A stretch of DNA of 64,000 bases from Winogradskyella sediminis (GCF_003387355.1 NZ_QUNH01000003.1:292337-356336); one strand, 5' to 3'; counted from the first letter of the stretch, positions 35,818-45,536 are shown. Notes: generated by a model not told the origin, from the letters alone. A program made the numbers and translations.

Positions 35818-36687
35818 ATGAAACATTCAATTACAGTACTTTTAGCACTTTTGCTCAGTACAACGACTTATGCACAATTTCAAGTTTCTGCCAGTGGTGG
35901 TTATGCCATTGGAAGTGCAGGCATGAAATTGGGTGAAACACAGACCGCTAACGGTATAGAAAATTCTTATGGCAGCTATGGTGAAGGCTTAAATGCCCAA
36001 TTACGAGGAACCTATTTCTTTAATGATAGTTTTGGTCTCGATTTGAGTTTAGGATACCTCCATGGAGATGACCAAACCGTTTCTGATGTAAATTTAACGG
36101 GTTATGAGGTCGATGCAGTCGCAAGAGCCCGCGCGTTTGGAGCAGCAGCTTCAATAGTATATAAATTTAACACTAATGTTTATGCGCGCCTTGGTGCGCT
36201 TGTTAAATTAGGAGGGAAAACAGAAGCTGTCGTTTATCAAAAAGCAACTTTTTCTCAAGCTGAAGCCGATGCTATTGGTGTGCCTTACGGATCGTATTCT
36301 GAAACTAATTATGTAGAGGATTATCACGGACAGTTTCCTTTAGGGTTTGTGGCAGCGCTTGGTTATGAGTATCCACTGAATGAAAATTTTAGTGTATTTG
36401 CCGAAGCTGAGTATTACGGTATCAGTTTAAAGCGTAAGGATTCTGAAATTACAGCATTTAATACCGATGTTGTGTTACCAGATGGCACCGTTGCAGTACG
36501 TGGTCTTTATACCTTAGATAATTTACCAGAAGGCACTAACAGACATACGACCTTTGTAGATGAGTTGCCTTCGGATAATACCGATTCCTCAAAAGAATTA
36601 GCGGTAAAAGTCCCTTATTCTTCTTTCGGAATTAATTTTGGTGTGATTTATAAATTTAAAAAAGCGGCACCATCTCATGAACGGTAA
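35818..36687 (+). CDS. Outer-membrane beta-barrel protein (OmpA/Opa-like)
   Basis: A 289-residue protein from ATG 35818, which gives a standard signal peptide (MKHSITVLLALLLSTTTYAQ); an in-frame ATG at 35776 adds 14 charged residues. The mature protein has the outer-membrane barrel pattern: 'FQVSASGGYAIG', 'FGLDLSLGYLHG', 'YARLGALVKLGG', 'FAEAEYYGISL' and a final strand 'FGINFGVIYKFKKA'. One long loop (about 225-270) may be surface-exposed. No ligand is suggested by the sequence. It ends at a strong terminator. Confidence 0.88.
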   Translation: MKHSITVLLALLLSTTTYAQFQVSASGGYAIGSAGMKLGETQTANGIENSYGSYGEGLNAQLRGTYFFNDSFGLDLSLGYLHGDDQTVSDVNLTGYEVDAVARARAFGAAASIVYKFNTNVYARLGALVKLGGKTEAVVYQKATFSQAEADAIGVPYGSYSETNYVEDYHGQFPLGFVAALGYEYPLNENFSVFAEAEYYGISLKRKDSEITAFNTDVVLPDGTVAVRGLYTLDNLPEGTNRHTTFVDELPSDNTDSSKELAVKVPYSSFGINFGVIYKFKKAAPSHER

Positions 36688-36716
36688 GTTGTAAATTAAC
36701 TTTTTTTAAAACGCTT

Positions 36717-36747
36717 AAAAACTCTTATTGTAATGATAAGAGTTTTT
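36717..36747. terminator. Bidirectional terminator
   Basis: A 12-bp stem (AAAAACTCTTAT, 36717-36728, pairing with 36736-36747) and a T run follow the barrel gene. The minus-strand luciferase-like gene ends on its edge (stop at 36748), so it serves both directions. Confidence 0.88.
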
Positions 36748-37752
36748 TTATTGCAATTCATTCATAATTTCAGCGAACAGTTTGTACGAATGAATTCTAG
36801 CCTCAATGTCGTATAAATGTGTCACCGCAATTAATTCGTCTGCATTAGTTTGATCTAAAAATTCTTTAACCTGAGTTTTCACAGTAGCTTTACTGCCAAT
36901 AAAAGAATATTTCAACATTTGATGCACTTGCGGATTACGCATAATGTCTCTTAAGTCATTCGTCATGTCAGTTGGTGGTTGTACTTTTGCACGTCTACCC
37001 GTAAAAATGCCTACAATCATCCGAATTAATGAAGTAGCTAAGCGTTCGGCTTCCTCGTCTGTATCCGCGATTATAATATTAACACCAGCCATCATATAAG
37101 GTTGGTCTTGTGTTTTAGACGGCTGAAATTCTTTGCGATAAATAGCTATAGCATCCCATAGATGTGCTGTAGCAAAGTGACTAGCAAAGGCATAAGGTAA
37201 CCCTTTTTTAGCTGCCAGATGCGCACTATCTGTGCTCGACCCAAGAATATACAGCGGTACATGCACTCCTTCGGCAACTGTGGCTCGAACTTTAGCCTCA
37301 TCATTAGCCGCAGAAAAATAGGTTTGTATTTTATTGACTTCATTAGGAAAAGAATGTGCCGCTTGCATAAAGTCTGTACGTATCGCTTCAGCTGTTTCTT
37401 TATCTGTACCAGGTGCTCTGCCTAATCCTAAATCGATGCGATTTGGATATAAGGTACCAAGGGTTCCAAACTGTTCGGCAATAATTAAAGGAGAATGGTT
37501 AGGTAACATAATACCACCAGAACCTACGTTGATGGTTTTTGTGCCTTGCGCCACATAGCCAATGAGTACAGAGGTGGCACTACTTCCAATATTTTCGGCG
37601 TTGTGATGCTCTGCGAGCCAAAACCGTTTATAGCCAAAGCTTTCTGCTTCCTGTGCCAATTGTAAAGCATTATTAAAAGTAGCTTTAAGCGTTTGGCCTT
37701 CAGATACTAAGGCAAGGTCTAATATGGAATATGCAACGTGCTTAGGATTCAT
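36748..37752 (-). CDS. LLM-class flavin-dependent oxidoreductase (luciferase-like)
   Basis: A 334-residue luciferase-like monooxygenase. It opens with 'YSILDLALVSEGQTLKATFNNAL' and contains 'RFWLAEHHNAENIGSS', 'GSGGIMLPNHSPLIIAEQFGTLGTLYPNRIDLGLGRAPGTD', the family hallmarks. It should use reduced FMN and oxygen to oxidise a small molecule. The subgroup is the common alkanal-monooxygenase-like YhbW type with unknown substrate. It lies just downstream of the antiporter operon on the same strand (143 bp). Confidence 0.94.
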   Translation of the reverse strand: MNPKHVAYSILDLALVSEGQTLKATFNNALQLAQEAESFGYKRFWLAEHHNAENIGSSATSVLIGYVAQGTKTINVGSGGIMLPNHSPLIIAEQFGTLGTLYPNRIDLGLGRAPGTDKETAEAIRTDFMQAAHSFPNEVNKIQTYFSAANDEAKVRATVAEGVHVPLYILGSSTDSAHLAAKKGLPYAFASHFATAHLWDAIAIYRKEFQPSKTQDQPYMMAGVNIIIADTDEEAERLATSLIRMIVGIFTGRRAKVQPPTDMTNDLRDIMRNPQVHQMLKYSFIGSKATVKTQVKEFLDQTNADELIAVTHLYDIEARIHSYKLFAEIMNELQ

Positions 37753-37895
37753 AACTATATTCGAATATATATTTTGGGGTTAAAACGTGAAATTACAATT
37801 TCATAGTCGTTTTCTTTATTAAATAATTACTAAATTATTGCTAATTATAAAGACTCAAACTACGGTGATTTTGGATTCAGATAAGCGCTAAGGAG

Positions 37896-39788
37896 TTACA
37901 GCTTTGTAGTAGAGTTTTCTAATGCTTTTCTAATATGTTCGCTATCCCAATGTTTGTCAAAATCGACTATACCTCTTTTAAAATCGGCACCCAATAATTC
38001 CTCTTGCTCTTGCAACTCTTTCCTTGCTTTAAAAATATAGTCATCACCTCGCTTCGATGTTTTAGCTAAACGTCTTAAACTGGTTTCGTCATACTTTATA
38101 AAGTTTTTAACCTGTCGTTTTAGTGTGTATTTTCTAAATCCAATTTTGTGCAGTACTTCACTCGCCATAGCCAATGAGGTTTCTAAGGATTCTCTATAGA
38201 TGTTTTCGTGACCAAGGTTTAATAATTCATATGCATCGTCTCTGTTTTTGGTACGAATTAACATCTCGACATGTGGATACTTTTCCTTCACAATTTTACT
38301 AATGGCTTTAGACACATTGAGCTTATTGGTGGCTACGATGATGATTTTAGCATCTGCAATTCCGGCAGATTCTAGTAAATCTAATCGTGTGGCATCACCA
38401 TAATAGACTTCAAATCCCATTTTACGAAGAAAATCTACACGATTAGAATCTTGATCTAGAATTGTAGCTTCAATACCATGCGATCTTAAAAAACGGCCAA
38501 TAGTACTACCGAAATGTCCAAATCCAACAAGAATTATTTTGTGAGATTTCGCAATATGATCCATTGGTCGCTTAATAGATTGTTTAGTACCCACTTTTGG
38601 AAGTATCACACGCTCATTAAGCATACTAATAATAGGTGTTAATGCCATACTTAGTGCTGTAATAACGAGCATCATATCCATTTGCTCCTGTTCTAAAATG
38701 TGAAGACTAAACGCGAACGATAATAATACAAATGCAAATTCACCTACTTGGGCTAAACTGAATGTGAGTAATAGTTTTTGATCTAATTTTAATTTAAATA
38801 CTTGTGCCGTGATATATAATACTAATGCTTTTAATAAAATGATGGCTAGTAAAAGTCCACCAATAGTAAGCGAACTTTTGGCAATGACGATAAAGTTAAT
38901 AGAGGCACCAACAGCCATGAAAAACAAACCGAGTAGCAAGTTTTTAAAGGGTTCTAAGGTACTTTCTAATTCGTGTTTAAACTCACTATTAGATAACACC
39001 ACACCACCTAAAAAGGCCCCTAATGCCGGACTTAATCCTACCAGTTCCATAATAAATGAAATACCAAATACAATTAAAAAAGCGGCTGCAATTAATAATT
39101 CTCTCACACCAGTTTTGGCTACTTTTCTAAGCATAGGCACAATAATAAGACGGCCTAAAACAATAATTACCGCAACAGATGAAATAATGGCTAAGGTTTG
39201 CAATCCTAGTGGTAAGCTTTCAATTAAATTTGCAGTAGTACTATGCTCGTCTGTCGTAGTTGTGTTTCCGGTGTTCGCTAAAAGCGGCATAGCACCAATC
39301 ATAAAAATGACAATGATATCTTGAAAGAGTAAAATGGAAAATGCAGAGGTTCCAAACGTTGTAGGCATTAAGCCTTTTTCTTTTATCGTTTGCATGGCTA
39401 TTGCGGTAGAAGAAAGTGCTATAGCCATTGAAATCACTAAGGTGACTTCCCAATCAAACCCAAGTAATGAAAATAATAGAAAGGATAATAGCATTGTTCC
39501 ACCGACCTGAATTCCTCCCATACCAATAATGGTTTTTCTCATGTTCCAAAAGTTCTTTGGTTCGATTTCTAAACCAATAAGAAATAACATCATTACCACT
39601 CCGAATTCAGCAAAATGAAGAATATCATCACCCTCCTCTCCGATAAATCCCAATACGTAGGGACCAATTAATATACCAGCCAACAAATAGCCAATTACAG
39701 AACTTAATCCCAAGCGTTTGGCTAAAGAGACACAAATAATAGCACCTGCTAAAAAGACAATGGCCATAAAAAGTAAACTTCCAGTCAT
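37896..39788 (-). CDS. KefB/KefC-type CPA2 cation:proton antiporter with RCK domain
   Basis: A 630-residue protein: 12-13 membrane segments (about 1-385) with the CPA2 GLEIEP and ALGAFLGGVVLSNS motifs, then a cytoplasmic TrkA-N/RCK domain beginning KIILVGFGHFGSTIGRFLRS (GxGxxG Rossmann) with ILDQDSNRVDFL and YYGDAT. In Kef systems, glutathione adducts bound to the RCK domain open K+ efflux, acidify the cytoplasm and protect from electrophiles. The flavodoxin-like KefF/G protein is encoded 2 bp upstream. The gating ligand in this lineage is not known from sequence. Confidence 0.92.
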   Translation of the reverse strand: MTGSLLFMAIVFLAGAIICVSLAKRLGLSSVIGYLLAGILIGPYVLGFIGEEGDDILHFAEFGVVMMLFLIGLEIEPKNFWNMRKTIIGMGGIQVGGTMLLSFLLFSLLGFDWEVTLVISMAIALSSTAIAMQTIKEKGLMPTTFGTSAFSILLFQDIIVIFMIGAMPLLANTGNTTTTDEHSTTANLIESLPLGLQTLAIISSVAVIIVLGRLIIVPMLRKVAKTGVRELLIAAAFLIVFGISFIMELVGLSPALGAFLGGVVLSNSEFKHELESTLEPFKNLLLGLFFMAVGASINFIVIAKSSLTIGGLLLAIILLKALVLYITAQVFKLKLDQKLLLTFSLAQVGEFAFVLLSFAFSLHILEQEQMDMMLVITALSMALTPIISMLNERVILPKVGTKQSIKRPMDHIAKSHKIILVGFGHFGSTIGRFLRSHGIEATILDQDSNRVDFLRKMGFEVYYGDATRLDLLESAGIADAKIIIVATNKLNVSKAISKIVKEKYPHVEMLIRTKNRDDAYELLNLGHENIYRESLETSLAMASEVLHKIGFRKYTLKRQVKNFIKYDETSLRRLAKTSKRGDDYIFKARKELQEQEELLGADFKRGIVDFDKHWDSEHIRKALENSTTKL

Positions 39789-39790
39789 AT

Positions 39791-40387
39791 TTAAGTGGTT
39801 TTAAGTTGTGGGATATCGTTTATAAATGAAAGCTTTTCAAAATCTTGTAAGGAGAGATCTGCCTGAAGTAAATCGATTAACTTTCCGTAACTGATTTTAT
39901 AATTATGTAATACTTCATCCGAGATACTATGCGTACCCATAACCGCAAACGGTGGAAAATACGTCATGCCGCACAAATTAGACGTTTGTTCAAAAGGTCT
40001 TAAAAACTGTTCTACCGTAAAACTGTTATAGCCAGCAGAACAGTAAACCTCTTTAGAACCACCCGTTGTAATGGCATTTAAACAAATTTTATTATGCAGA
40101 GCTTTCCCTTTTGGTCCATAAGCCCAATTAAACTCTAAAACCATATCTATCCATTGTTTCATTAATGGAGGACAACTGTACCAGTAAAACGGATGATGCC
40201 AAATGATGATATCGTGCTGTTCTAATAATTGTTGTTCTCTTGGAACATCAATATGAAAATCGGGATATTCTTCATATAAATCGTGAATAGTTACCTGATC
40301 TTTGCCTCTAATATGTTCAATTAAAGATCGGTTGGCTCTAGATTTTTCAAGTTTAGGATGTGAAAATATAATGAGAATCTTTTTCAT
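39791..40387 (-). CDS. KefF/KefG-type NAD(P)H quinone oxidoreductase
   Basis: A 198-residue flavodoxin-fold protein: FMN-binding 'ILIIFSHPKLEKSRANRSLIE', 'IIIWHHPFYWYSCPPLMKQWIDMV', 'TTGGSKEVYCSAGYNSF' as in the KefF/MdaB group. In E. coli such proteins bind KefC/KefB, raise their activity and reduce quinones. Tight coupling here (2-bp gap, antiporter second) argues that it is the antiporter's subunit. It supports the electrophile-stress theme of the region. Confidence 0.93.
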   Translation of the reverse strand: MKKILIIFSHPKLEKSRANRSLIEHIRGKDQVTIHDLYEEYPDFHIDVPREQQLLEQHDIIIWHHPFYWYSCPPLMKQWIDMVLEFNWAYGPKGKALHNKICLNAITTGGSKEVYCSAGYNSFTVEQFLRPFEQTSNLCGMTYFPPFAVMGTHSISDEVLHNYKISYGKLIDLLQADLSLQDFEKLSFINDIPQLKTT

Positions 40388-40606
40388 GTTATAAAACTAA
40401 CGATAAATACGTTTAAATACAGTAGGTTTAAAATTTTGTGCTATTAATTCAGATATTTGTATGTTGTGCGCTGTGGCTATTAACCATAAAAATAAGATAA
40501 TTGCTGTAGGACACAACTTTTTGATATCGAAACACTCACCGTATAAAAGCCTTTCCGTTGTAGACTATAAGGTGCGTCGGAAGCCATACTGGAAAACGGT
40601 GATAAT

Positions 40607-41230
40607 CTAAGTCGTAATAAGATTAAAGGATATCTTAATACCTTGAATAATCATTCCTGTACCAATTATGGCTATGATTAAACCCATTATTTTTCCAATC
40701 ACAGAAATGACGTTATTACCAACAATATTCACAATATAATCGCTCATTCTAAAGGTAAAATAGGTTAATAGACTCATGGAACCAAAAATGGCAATTACTA
40801 AAATGATATGCAAAACCTCTACGTTAGAAACAAAGTTCATGGCGGTAACGATGGTGCCTGGTCCTGCTAAAATTGGAATCGCTAGCGGTGAAATAGCAAT
40901 ATCTTCATCGATGTTAACGTGTTTTATATTTTTTACGTCCGATTTTTTAGATTGTAGCATTTCGAAACCGATGTAAAATATTAAGATGCCGCCAGTTATT
41001 TTAAAAGCCGGAATACTAATATTAAACAATTCAAATATATATTTCCCTAAAAGCACAAATACGGTGACAATGACAAAAGCTATTAAATTCGCTTTTTTGT
41101 TAATGTCTCGTTTTGTTTTTTCGTCCGCACCTTGGGTTAATGACAAGAATACTGTCATATTAGAGATAGGATTGGTTATAGCAAAAAATCCTGTAAATAC
41201 CGTAATTGAAAATGTAATTAGGTTATCCAT
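40607..41230 (-). CDS. MarC-family (UPF0056) membrane protein
   Basis: A 207-residue protein from ATG 41230; upstream frame residues look untranslated. Six hydrophobic segments and the MarC pattern are present ('FFAITNPISNMTVFLSLT', 'GGILIFYIGFEML', 'IAISPLAIPILAGPGTIVTAM'). The family has been called NAAT amino-acid transporter in archaea, but its bacterial function is unsettled. It diverges from the TetR gene, sharing its upstream region. Confidence 0.93.
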   Translation of the reverse strand: MDNLITFSITVFTGFFAITNPISNMTVFLSLTQGADEKTKRDINKKANLIAFVIVTVFVLLGKYIFELFNISIPAFKITGGILIFYIGFEMLQSKKSDVKNIKHVNIDEDIAISPLAIPILAGPGTIVTAMNFVSNVEVLHIILVIAIFGSMSLLTYFTFRMSDYIVNIVGNNVISVIGKIMGLIIAIIGTGMIIQGIKISFNLITT

Positions 41231-41344
41231 TTTTGTAAAAGATTTAATCGCGCAAGAAATTGAATTACCTCCTACTTTCCTAATTAATTTTGAAAATAAT
41301 AACATGGCCTTCTATTTAGAAACCTAAACCTTTGTTAAAAAAAG

Positions 41345-41358
41345 AATGAACGTTCATT
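41345..41358. promoter_or_regulatory. Perfect TetR-type palindrome in the regulator's promoter
   Basis: AATGAACGTTCATT is a perfect 14-bp palindrome 7 nt before the -7 element, so it lies in the promoter spacer where binding would block the polymerase. TGAACGTTCA-type sites are typical of TetR/AcrR operators. Confidence 0.7.
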
Positions 41359-41365
41359 TTTGGTA

Positions 41366-41373
41366 TATCTTTG
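41366..41373 (+). promoter_or_regulatory. -7 element of the TetR operon
   Basis: TATCTTTG, a full TAnnTTTG match, 18 nt before the ATG. No TTTG is seen at the usual -33 distance; the palindrome occupies that space. Confidence 0.6.
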
Positions 41374-41391
41374 TAACAGAATTTTAATACC

Positions 41392-41976
41392 ATGGCAAAA
41401 CTTCAAAAAAGTATAGATAAAAGAAACGCCCTTGTAAAAGCCACAATAGAGTTGGTAAATAACAACGGATTTCATGCCACACCGATGAGCAAAATTGCAA
41501 AAATGGCCAAGGTGTCTCCGGCAACAATATATCTGTATTTTGAAAATAAGCAAGATTTAGTTAATCAGACTTATATCGATGTGAAGGCCGAATACACCAA
41601 TTATGCTTTTGCAAATTATGATGAATCCATGTCGGTAGAAGCCGGATTTGAAATGATATGGAAACGTATTGCCGATTTTAAACTAAAAGAATGCGAACAT
41701 GCCATGTTTTTAGCGCAATGTGATAATACACCAATGATAGATGAAGAAAGCCGTCAAGAAGGTATAAAGCATTTGCAACCCTTATTAGATTTGTGGGAAC
41801 GTGGTAAAAAGGAAGGTATTATAAAACCCATGACTAATTACATGCTTTACGCCTACTCCATCAACCCTTTATCTTTTTTAATGATGTCGGAAAAGCGAGG
41901 TGTACTTAAGTTAGATGCTTCGCAATTAGAAGATGCTTATCAATCCGCTTGGAGCAGTATAAAAATGTGTAAGTAG
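41392..41976 (+). CDS. TetR/AcrR-family regulator
   Basis: A 194-residue protein with an N-terminal TetR helix-turn-helix (about 9-55: 'MSKIAKMAKVSPATIYLYFENKQDLV') and a ligand-binding C-terminal domain. It heads an operon of five detoxification genes that follow with gaps of 1-50 bp, so it probably represses the operon and itself through the palindrome in its promoter. Cysteines C102 and C109 in ECEHAMFLAQC could sense electrophiles as in NemR; that is inference. Confidence 0.94.
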   Translation: MAKLQKSIDKRNALVKATIELVNNNGFHATPMSKIAKMAKVSPATIYLYFENKQDLVNQTYIDVKAEYTNYAFANYDESMSVEAGFEMIWKRIADFKLKECEHAMFLAQCDNTPMIDEESRQEGIKHLQPLLDLWERGKKEGIIKPMTNYMLYAYSINPLSFLMMSEKRGVLKLDASQLEDAYQSAWSSIKMCK

Positions 41977-41977
41977 T

Positions 41978-42643
41978 ATGAAAAAGACAGCCATTATATT
42001 AGGAGCTTCAGGATTAACAGGAGGCAAACTGCTTCAAAAATTAATTAAAGACGAACGGTACGCATCCATCAAATTGTTTTCACGTTCTAAAATGGAAGGC
42101 CTACCGGATAAAGTTACCCAATATATTGGTGACCTCTTAGAGCTCAATCAGTTTAAAGCTGAGTTTACGGCAGATGAAGTGTACTGTTGTATTGGCACTA
42201 CAAAAGAGAAAACACCAGATAAAACGCTTTATAAACAAATAGATTGTGGTATTCCCTCTGCCGCAGCAAAGCTTTCAAAAGCGAATGGTATAGCCACTTT
42301 TATAGTGATTTCGGCTATGGGAGCTAACGCAGATAGTGCCATATTTTATAATAAAACCAAAGGTGAAATGGAGCAACAGGTCATGGCTCAAGCTCTTGAA
42401 CATACCTATATACTAAGACCGTCATTAATTGGTGGAGACAGACAAGAGCGTAGAGTATTAGAAAAAATAGGCTTAGTGCTTTTTAAAGGAGTACAACCGT
42501 TATTAATAGGTCCATTAAAGGCCTACAGAATAGTGACGGCTGAAACAATAGCACAAGCGATGCTACACTTGGCGAATACAATAAAATATCCTGAAGTGCT
42601 TATTCCTTCAGATGACATTCAAAATTTAGGAAACAACTTTTAA
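41978..42643 (+). CDS. NAD(P)H-binding atypical SDR (TIP30/YwnB-like)
   Basis: A 221-residue protein starting 1 bp after the regulator stop. GASGLTGGKLL is its Rossmann loop and 'CCIGTTKEKTPDKTLYKQIDCGI' the motif of the TIP30/HTATIP2-like oxidoreductase group. 'YILRPSLIGGDRQERR' follows the active-site region. It binds NADPH; substrate unknown. It is the second gene of the TetR operon. Confidence 0.9.
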   Translation: MKKTAIILGASGLTGGKLLQKLIKDERYASIKLFSRSKMEGLPDKVTQYIGDLLELNQFKAEFTADEVYCCIGTTKEKTPDKTLYKQIDCGIPSAAAKLSKANGIATFIVISAMGANADSAIFYNKTKGEMEQQVMAQALEHTYILRPSLIGGDRQERRVLEKIGLVLFKGVQPLLIGPLKAYRIVTAETIAQAMLHLANTIKYPEVLIPSDDIQNLGNNF

Positions 42644-42651
42644 CCAAAACG

Positions 42652-43284
42652 ATGGAATTATTAGATAAATTAAATTGGAGATATGCTGCTAAAGCCATGA
42701 ATGGCGAAAAAGTAGCAGAAGATAAAATAGAACGCATATTAGAGGCTGCAAGATTAGCGCCAACATCAAGTGGTTTACAGCCATTTGAAATTATGGTGAT
42801 TACCAATCAAGAGGTTAAAGAAAAAATTAGACCAGTGGCTTGGAATCAATCGGTTATTACGGACTGCTCTCACCTACTCGTATTTGCCGCTTGGGATACG
42901 TACACGGAAGATCGAATTAATTATATGTTCGACCTAACTAATACCATCCGTGGTTTTAAAAATGAAGGTTGGGAAAATTACCGTCAAATGTTATTGAGCG
43001 CTTATCCTCAGAAGGATGCTGAAGAAAACTTTAATCACGCTGCAAGACAAGCCTATATTGCATTTTCGCAAGCTATAGCAGCTGCAGCTTTTGAAGGTGT
43101 AGATGCCACACCTATTGAAGGATTTGAACCCGATGCCGTTGATGAGATTTTGGGACTCAGAGCTAAAGGCTTACGTAGTGCGGTATTATTACCAATTGGC
43201 TACAGAAAAGAAGATGAAGATTGGTTAGTAAATCTTGTAAAGGTGCGTAAACCTATGGAAGATTTAGTAACTGTAATAGACTGA
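42652..43284 (+). CDS. NAD(P)H-dependent nitroreductase (NfsB-like)
   Basis: A 210-residue FMN nitroreductase: 'LNWRYAAKAMNGEKV', 'RLAPTSSGLQPFEIMVI', 'AAAAFEGVDATPIEGFEP' and 'VLLPIGYRKEDEDW'. It should reduce nitro compounds and quinones by two electrons. It differs from the nitroreductase at 27 kb and is part of the TetR operon. Confidence 0.94.
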   Translation: MELLDKLNWRYAAKAMNGEKVAEDKIERILEAARLAPTSSGLQPFEIMVITNQEVKEKIRPVAWNQSVITDCSHLLVFAAWDTYTEDRINYMFDLTNTIRGFKNEGWENYRQMLLSAYPQKDAEENFNHAARQAYIAFSQAIAAAAFEGVDATPIEGFEPDAVDEILGLRAKGLRSAVLLPIGYRKEDEDWLVNLVKVRKPMEDLVTVID

Positions 43285-43297
43285 AAAACAAATTATT

Positions 43298-44296
43298 ATG
43301 ATTAAGACAATTTTATTAAAACATAGACCTGAAGGGAAACCAACAGTGTCAGATTTTGAATTTACCACAGAAGATACCGAACTTACACTTCAAGATGGTG
43401 AGGTGCTAATAGAAGCGGTTTACGTTTCTGTAGATCCTTATTTAAGAGGTCGCATGAGTGATGCTAAATCCTATGTACCTCCTTTTGAATTGAACCAACC
43501 GATACAATCTGGTGTCGTGGCTAAAGTTTTAGAAAGTAAGAACGATGCCTTTGCCGAAGGAGATTTCGTTTCGGGTATGTTAGATTGGAAAACCCAACAA
43601 GTATCCAATGCAGAAGGACTTACTAAAGTCGATCCTTCCAAAGCCCCTCTAAGTGCTTATTTAGGTATTTTGGGTATGACGGGATTAACTGCTCTCACCG
43701 GTTTAACGGAAATAGGAAAACCTAAAGAAGGAGAAACGATTGTAGTTTCTGGTGCTGCTGGCGCTGTAGGAAGCGTGGTTGGCCAAATTGCTAAAATTTA
43801 TGGCTTACACGTTATTGGGATTGCTGGTACCGATGAGAAGGTAGATCTCTTAAAGTCTAAATTCGGTTTTGATGCAGGTATCAATTACAACACTACTGAA
43901 GACATGGCAGCAGCTATTGCAGCGGCTGCACCAAACGGAGTAGATATCTATTTTGATAATGTAGGAGGACCTATATCAGATGCGGTGTTGGTAAATATCA
44001 ACCAATTTGCGAGAATTATAATTTGTGGAGCCATTTCCGTATACAATAATACCGAAGCCCCTAAAAGCTTAAGCGTACAACCATTCTTGGTTAAAAACAG
44101 CGCTTTAATGCAAGGATTTATTGTATCTAATTATGCCGCTAAGTTTCCGGAGGCTATATCACAGTTGGCAACATGGTTAGCCGAAGATAAATTAACCTAT
44201 TCTGAAACAATCGTTAAAGGTTTTGACAACATTCCAAATGCATTTATCGATTTGTTTGAAGGTAAGAATAAAGGTAAAATGATTGTTGAAATTTAA
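43298..44296 (+). CDS. NADP-dependent enone/alkenal reductase (MDR superfamily)
   Basis: A 332-residue medium-chain reductase of the prostaglandin-reductase/CurA group: 'VYVSVDPYLRGRM' near 45-57, 'GAAGAVGSVVGQIAKIYG' as the Rossmann loop and 'YFDNVGG' later. No zinc ligands are present, as expected. The family reduces alpha,beta-unsaturated carbonyls with NADPH. In the TetR operon it would remove toxic alkenals. Confidence 0.94.
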   Translation: MIKTILLKHRPEGKPTVSDFEFTTEDTELTLQDGEVLIEAVYVSVDPYLRGRMSDAKSYVPPFELNQPIQSGVVAKVLESKNDAFAEGDFVSGMLDWKTQQVSNAEGLTKVDPSKAPLSAYLGILGMTGLTALTGLTEIGKPKEGETIVVSGAAGAVGSVVGQIAKIYGLHVIGIAGTDEKVDLLKSKFGFDAGINYNTTEDMAAAIAAAAPNGVDIYFDNVGGPISDAVLVNINQFARIIICGAISVYNNTEAPKSLSVQPFLVKNSALMQGFIVSNYAAKFPEAISQLATWLAEDKLTYSETIVKGFDNIPNAFIDLFEGKNKGKMIVEI

Positions 44297-44347
44297 AATC
44301 ACATAAAAAGCACCATTAACCATTCATACTAAACAAAAAAAAACATC

Positions 44348-45508
44348 ATGAACAATTTTGAATTTAAAAACCCTACCAAAATCATATTTGGAAAGGACAC
44401 GATAAGCCAATTAGAAACCGAAATTCCTAAAGACGCCAAAGTACTAATGCTTTATGGCGGAGGAAGTATTAAAAAAAATGGTATTTACGATCAAGTTAAA
44501 ACAGCTTTGGCTCAAGTAACGATGATTGAATTTGGAGGTATTCCGGCAAATCCAGAATACGCTAAATTAATGGAAGCCTTACAGATTATCAAAGACGAAA
44601 ACATTACATATTTGTTAGCCGTTGGTGGCGGATCTGTTATTGATGGTACTAAGTTTTTATCTGCGGCTGCGGTTTATGACGGTGAGACGCCTTGGGATAT
44701 TTTAACTAAAAACGTTAGAACACAAAAAGGTATGCCTTTTGGTACGGTTTTAACGTTGCCTGCAACAGGATCGGAAATGAATTCGGGTGCTGTAATTACT
44801 AGAGCAGAAACCAAAGAGAAGTTAGCTATGGGTGGCCCTGGACTATTTCCTGAGTTCTCCGTATTAGATCCTCAAGTCATTCATTCTATCCCACAACGCC
44901 AACTAGCGAACGGTGTAACGGATGCCTTCACCCATGTTTTAGAACAATACATGACCTATCCTATAGGAGCTTTATTGCAAGACCGTTTTGCCGAAAGCAT
45001 TTTACAAACCTTAATTGAAGTCGCGCCAAAAGTGTTAAAAGATCCTACAGATTATAAAGCTGCGTCAAACTTTATGTGGAGTTGTACTATGGCTTTAAAT
45101 GGATTAATTCAGAAAGGGGTACCAACGGATTGGGCTGTGCATGCTATGGGACACGAGCTTACCGCCTTATTTGGAATTGACCATGCACGGACACTAGCTA
45201 TAATTGCACCAAGCCATTACAAGTTTAACTTTGAAGCTAAAAAGGAAAAATTAGCACAATACGCAGAACGTGTTTGGAATATCACTGAAGGTAGTACTGA
45301 CAATAAAGCTTATGCTGCTATTGAAAAAACGGTCGCTTTTTTCCACGAATTAGGTATAGACACCAAGTTATCGGATTATACCAAAGATTACGAAGGCACG
45401 GCCGAAAAAATCGCAAAACGTTTTACCGATAGAGGTTGGAAAACCTTAGGGGAACACCAATCGTTATCACCAGACAAGGTTGAGAAGATTGTAAAGATGG
45501 CTTACTAA
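44348..45508 (+). CDS. Iron-type alcohol dehydrogenase, YqhD-like aldehyde reductase
   Basis: A 386-residue group III dehydrogenase. GGGSVIDGTKF matches the YqhD/BdhA NADPH site. Metal ligands are expected in GVTDAFTHVLEQYM (Asp, His) and HAMGHELTALFGIDHA (two His). YqhD reduces glyoxal, methylglyoxal, acrolein and other short aldehydes with NADPH and is a stress enzyme in E. coli. Its place in a TetR operon with enone reductase and DJ-1 fits that role. Confidence 0.94.
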   Translation: MNNFEFKNPTKIIFGKDTISQLETEIPKDAKVLMLYGGGSIKKNGIYDQVKTALAQVTMIEFGGIPANPEYAKLMEALQIIKDENITYLLAVGGGSVIDGTKFLSAAAVYDGETPWDILTKNVRTQKGMPFGTVLTLPATGSEMNSGAVITRAETKEKLAMGGPGLFPEFSVLDPQVIHSIPQRQLANGVTDAFTHVLEQYMTYPIGALLQDRFAESILQTLIEVAPKVLKDPTDYKAASNFMWSCTMALNGLIQKGVPTDWAVHAMGHELTALFGIDHARTLAIIAPSHYKFNFEAKKEKLAQYAERVWNITEGSTDNKAYAAIEKTVAFFHELGIDTKLSDYTKDYEGTAEKIAKRFTDRGWKTLGEHQSLSPDKVEKIVKMAY

Positions 45509-45536
45509 TGATAAACTGATAATAGAATATTTTTAA

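Noticed and set aside
39241..39453. Minus-strand ORF of 70 codons inside the antiporter gene
   Set aside because: It overlaps conserved transmembrane segments in a different frame of the same strand; no support.
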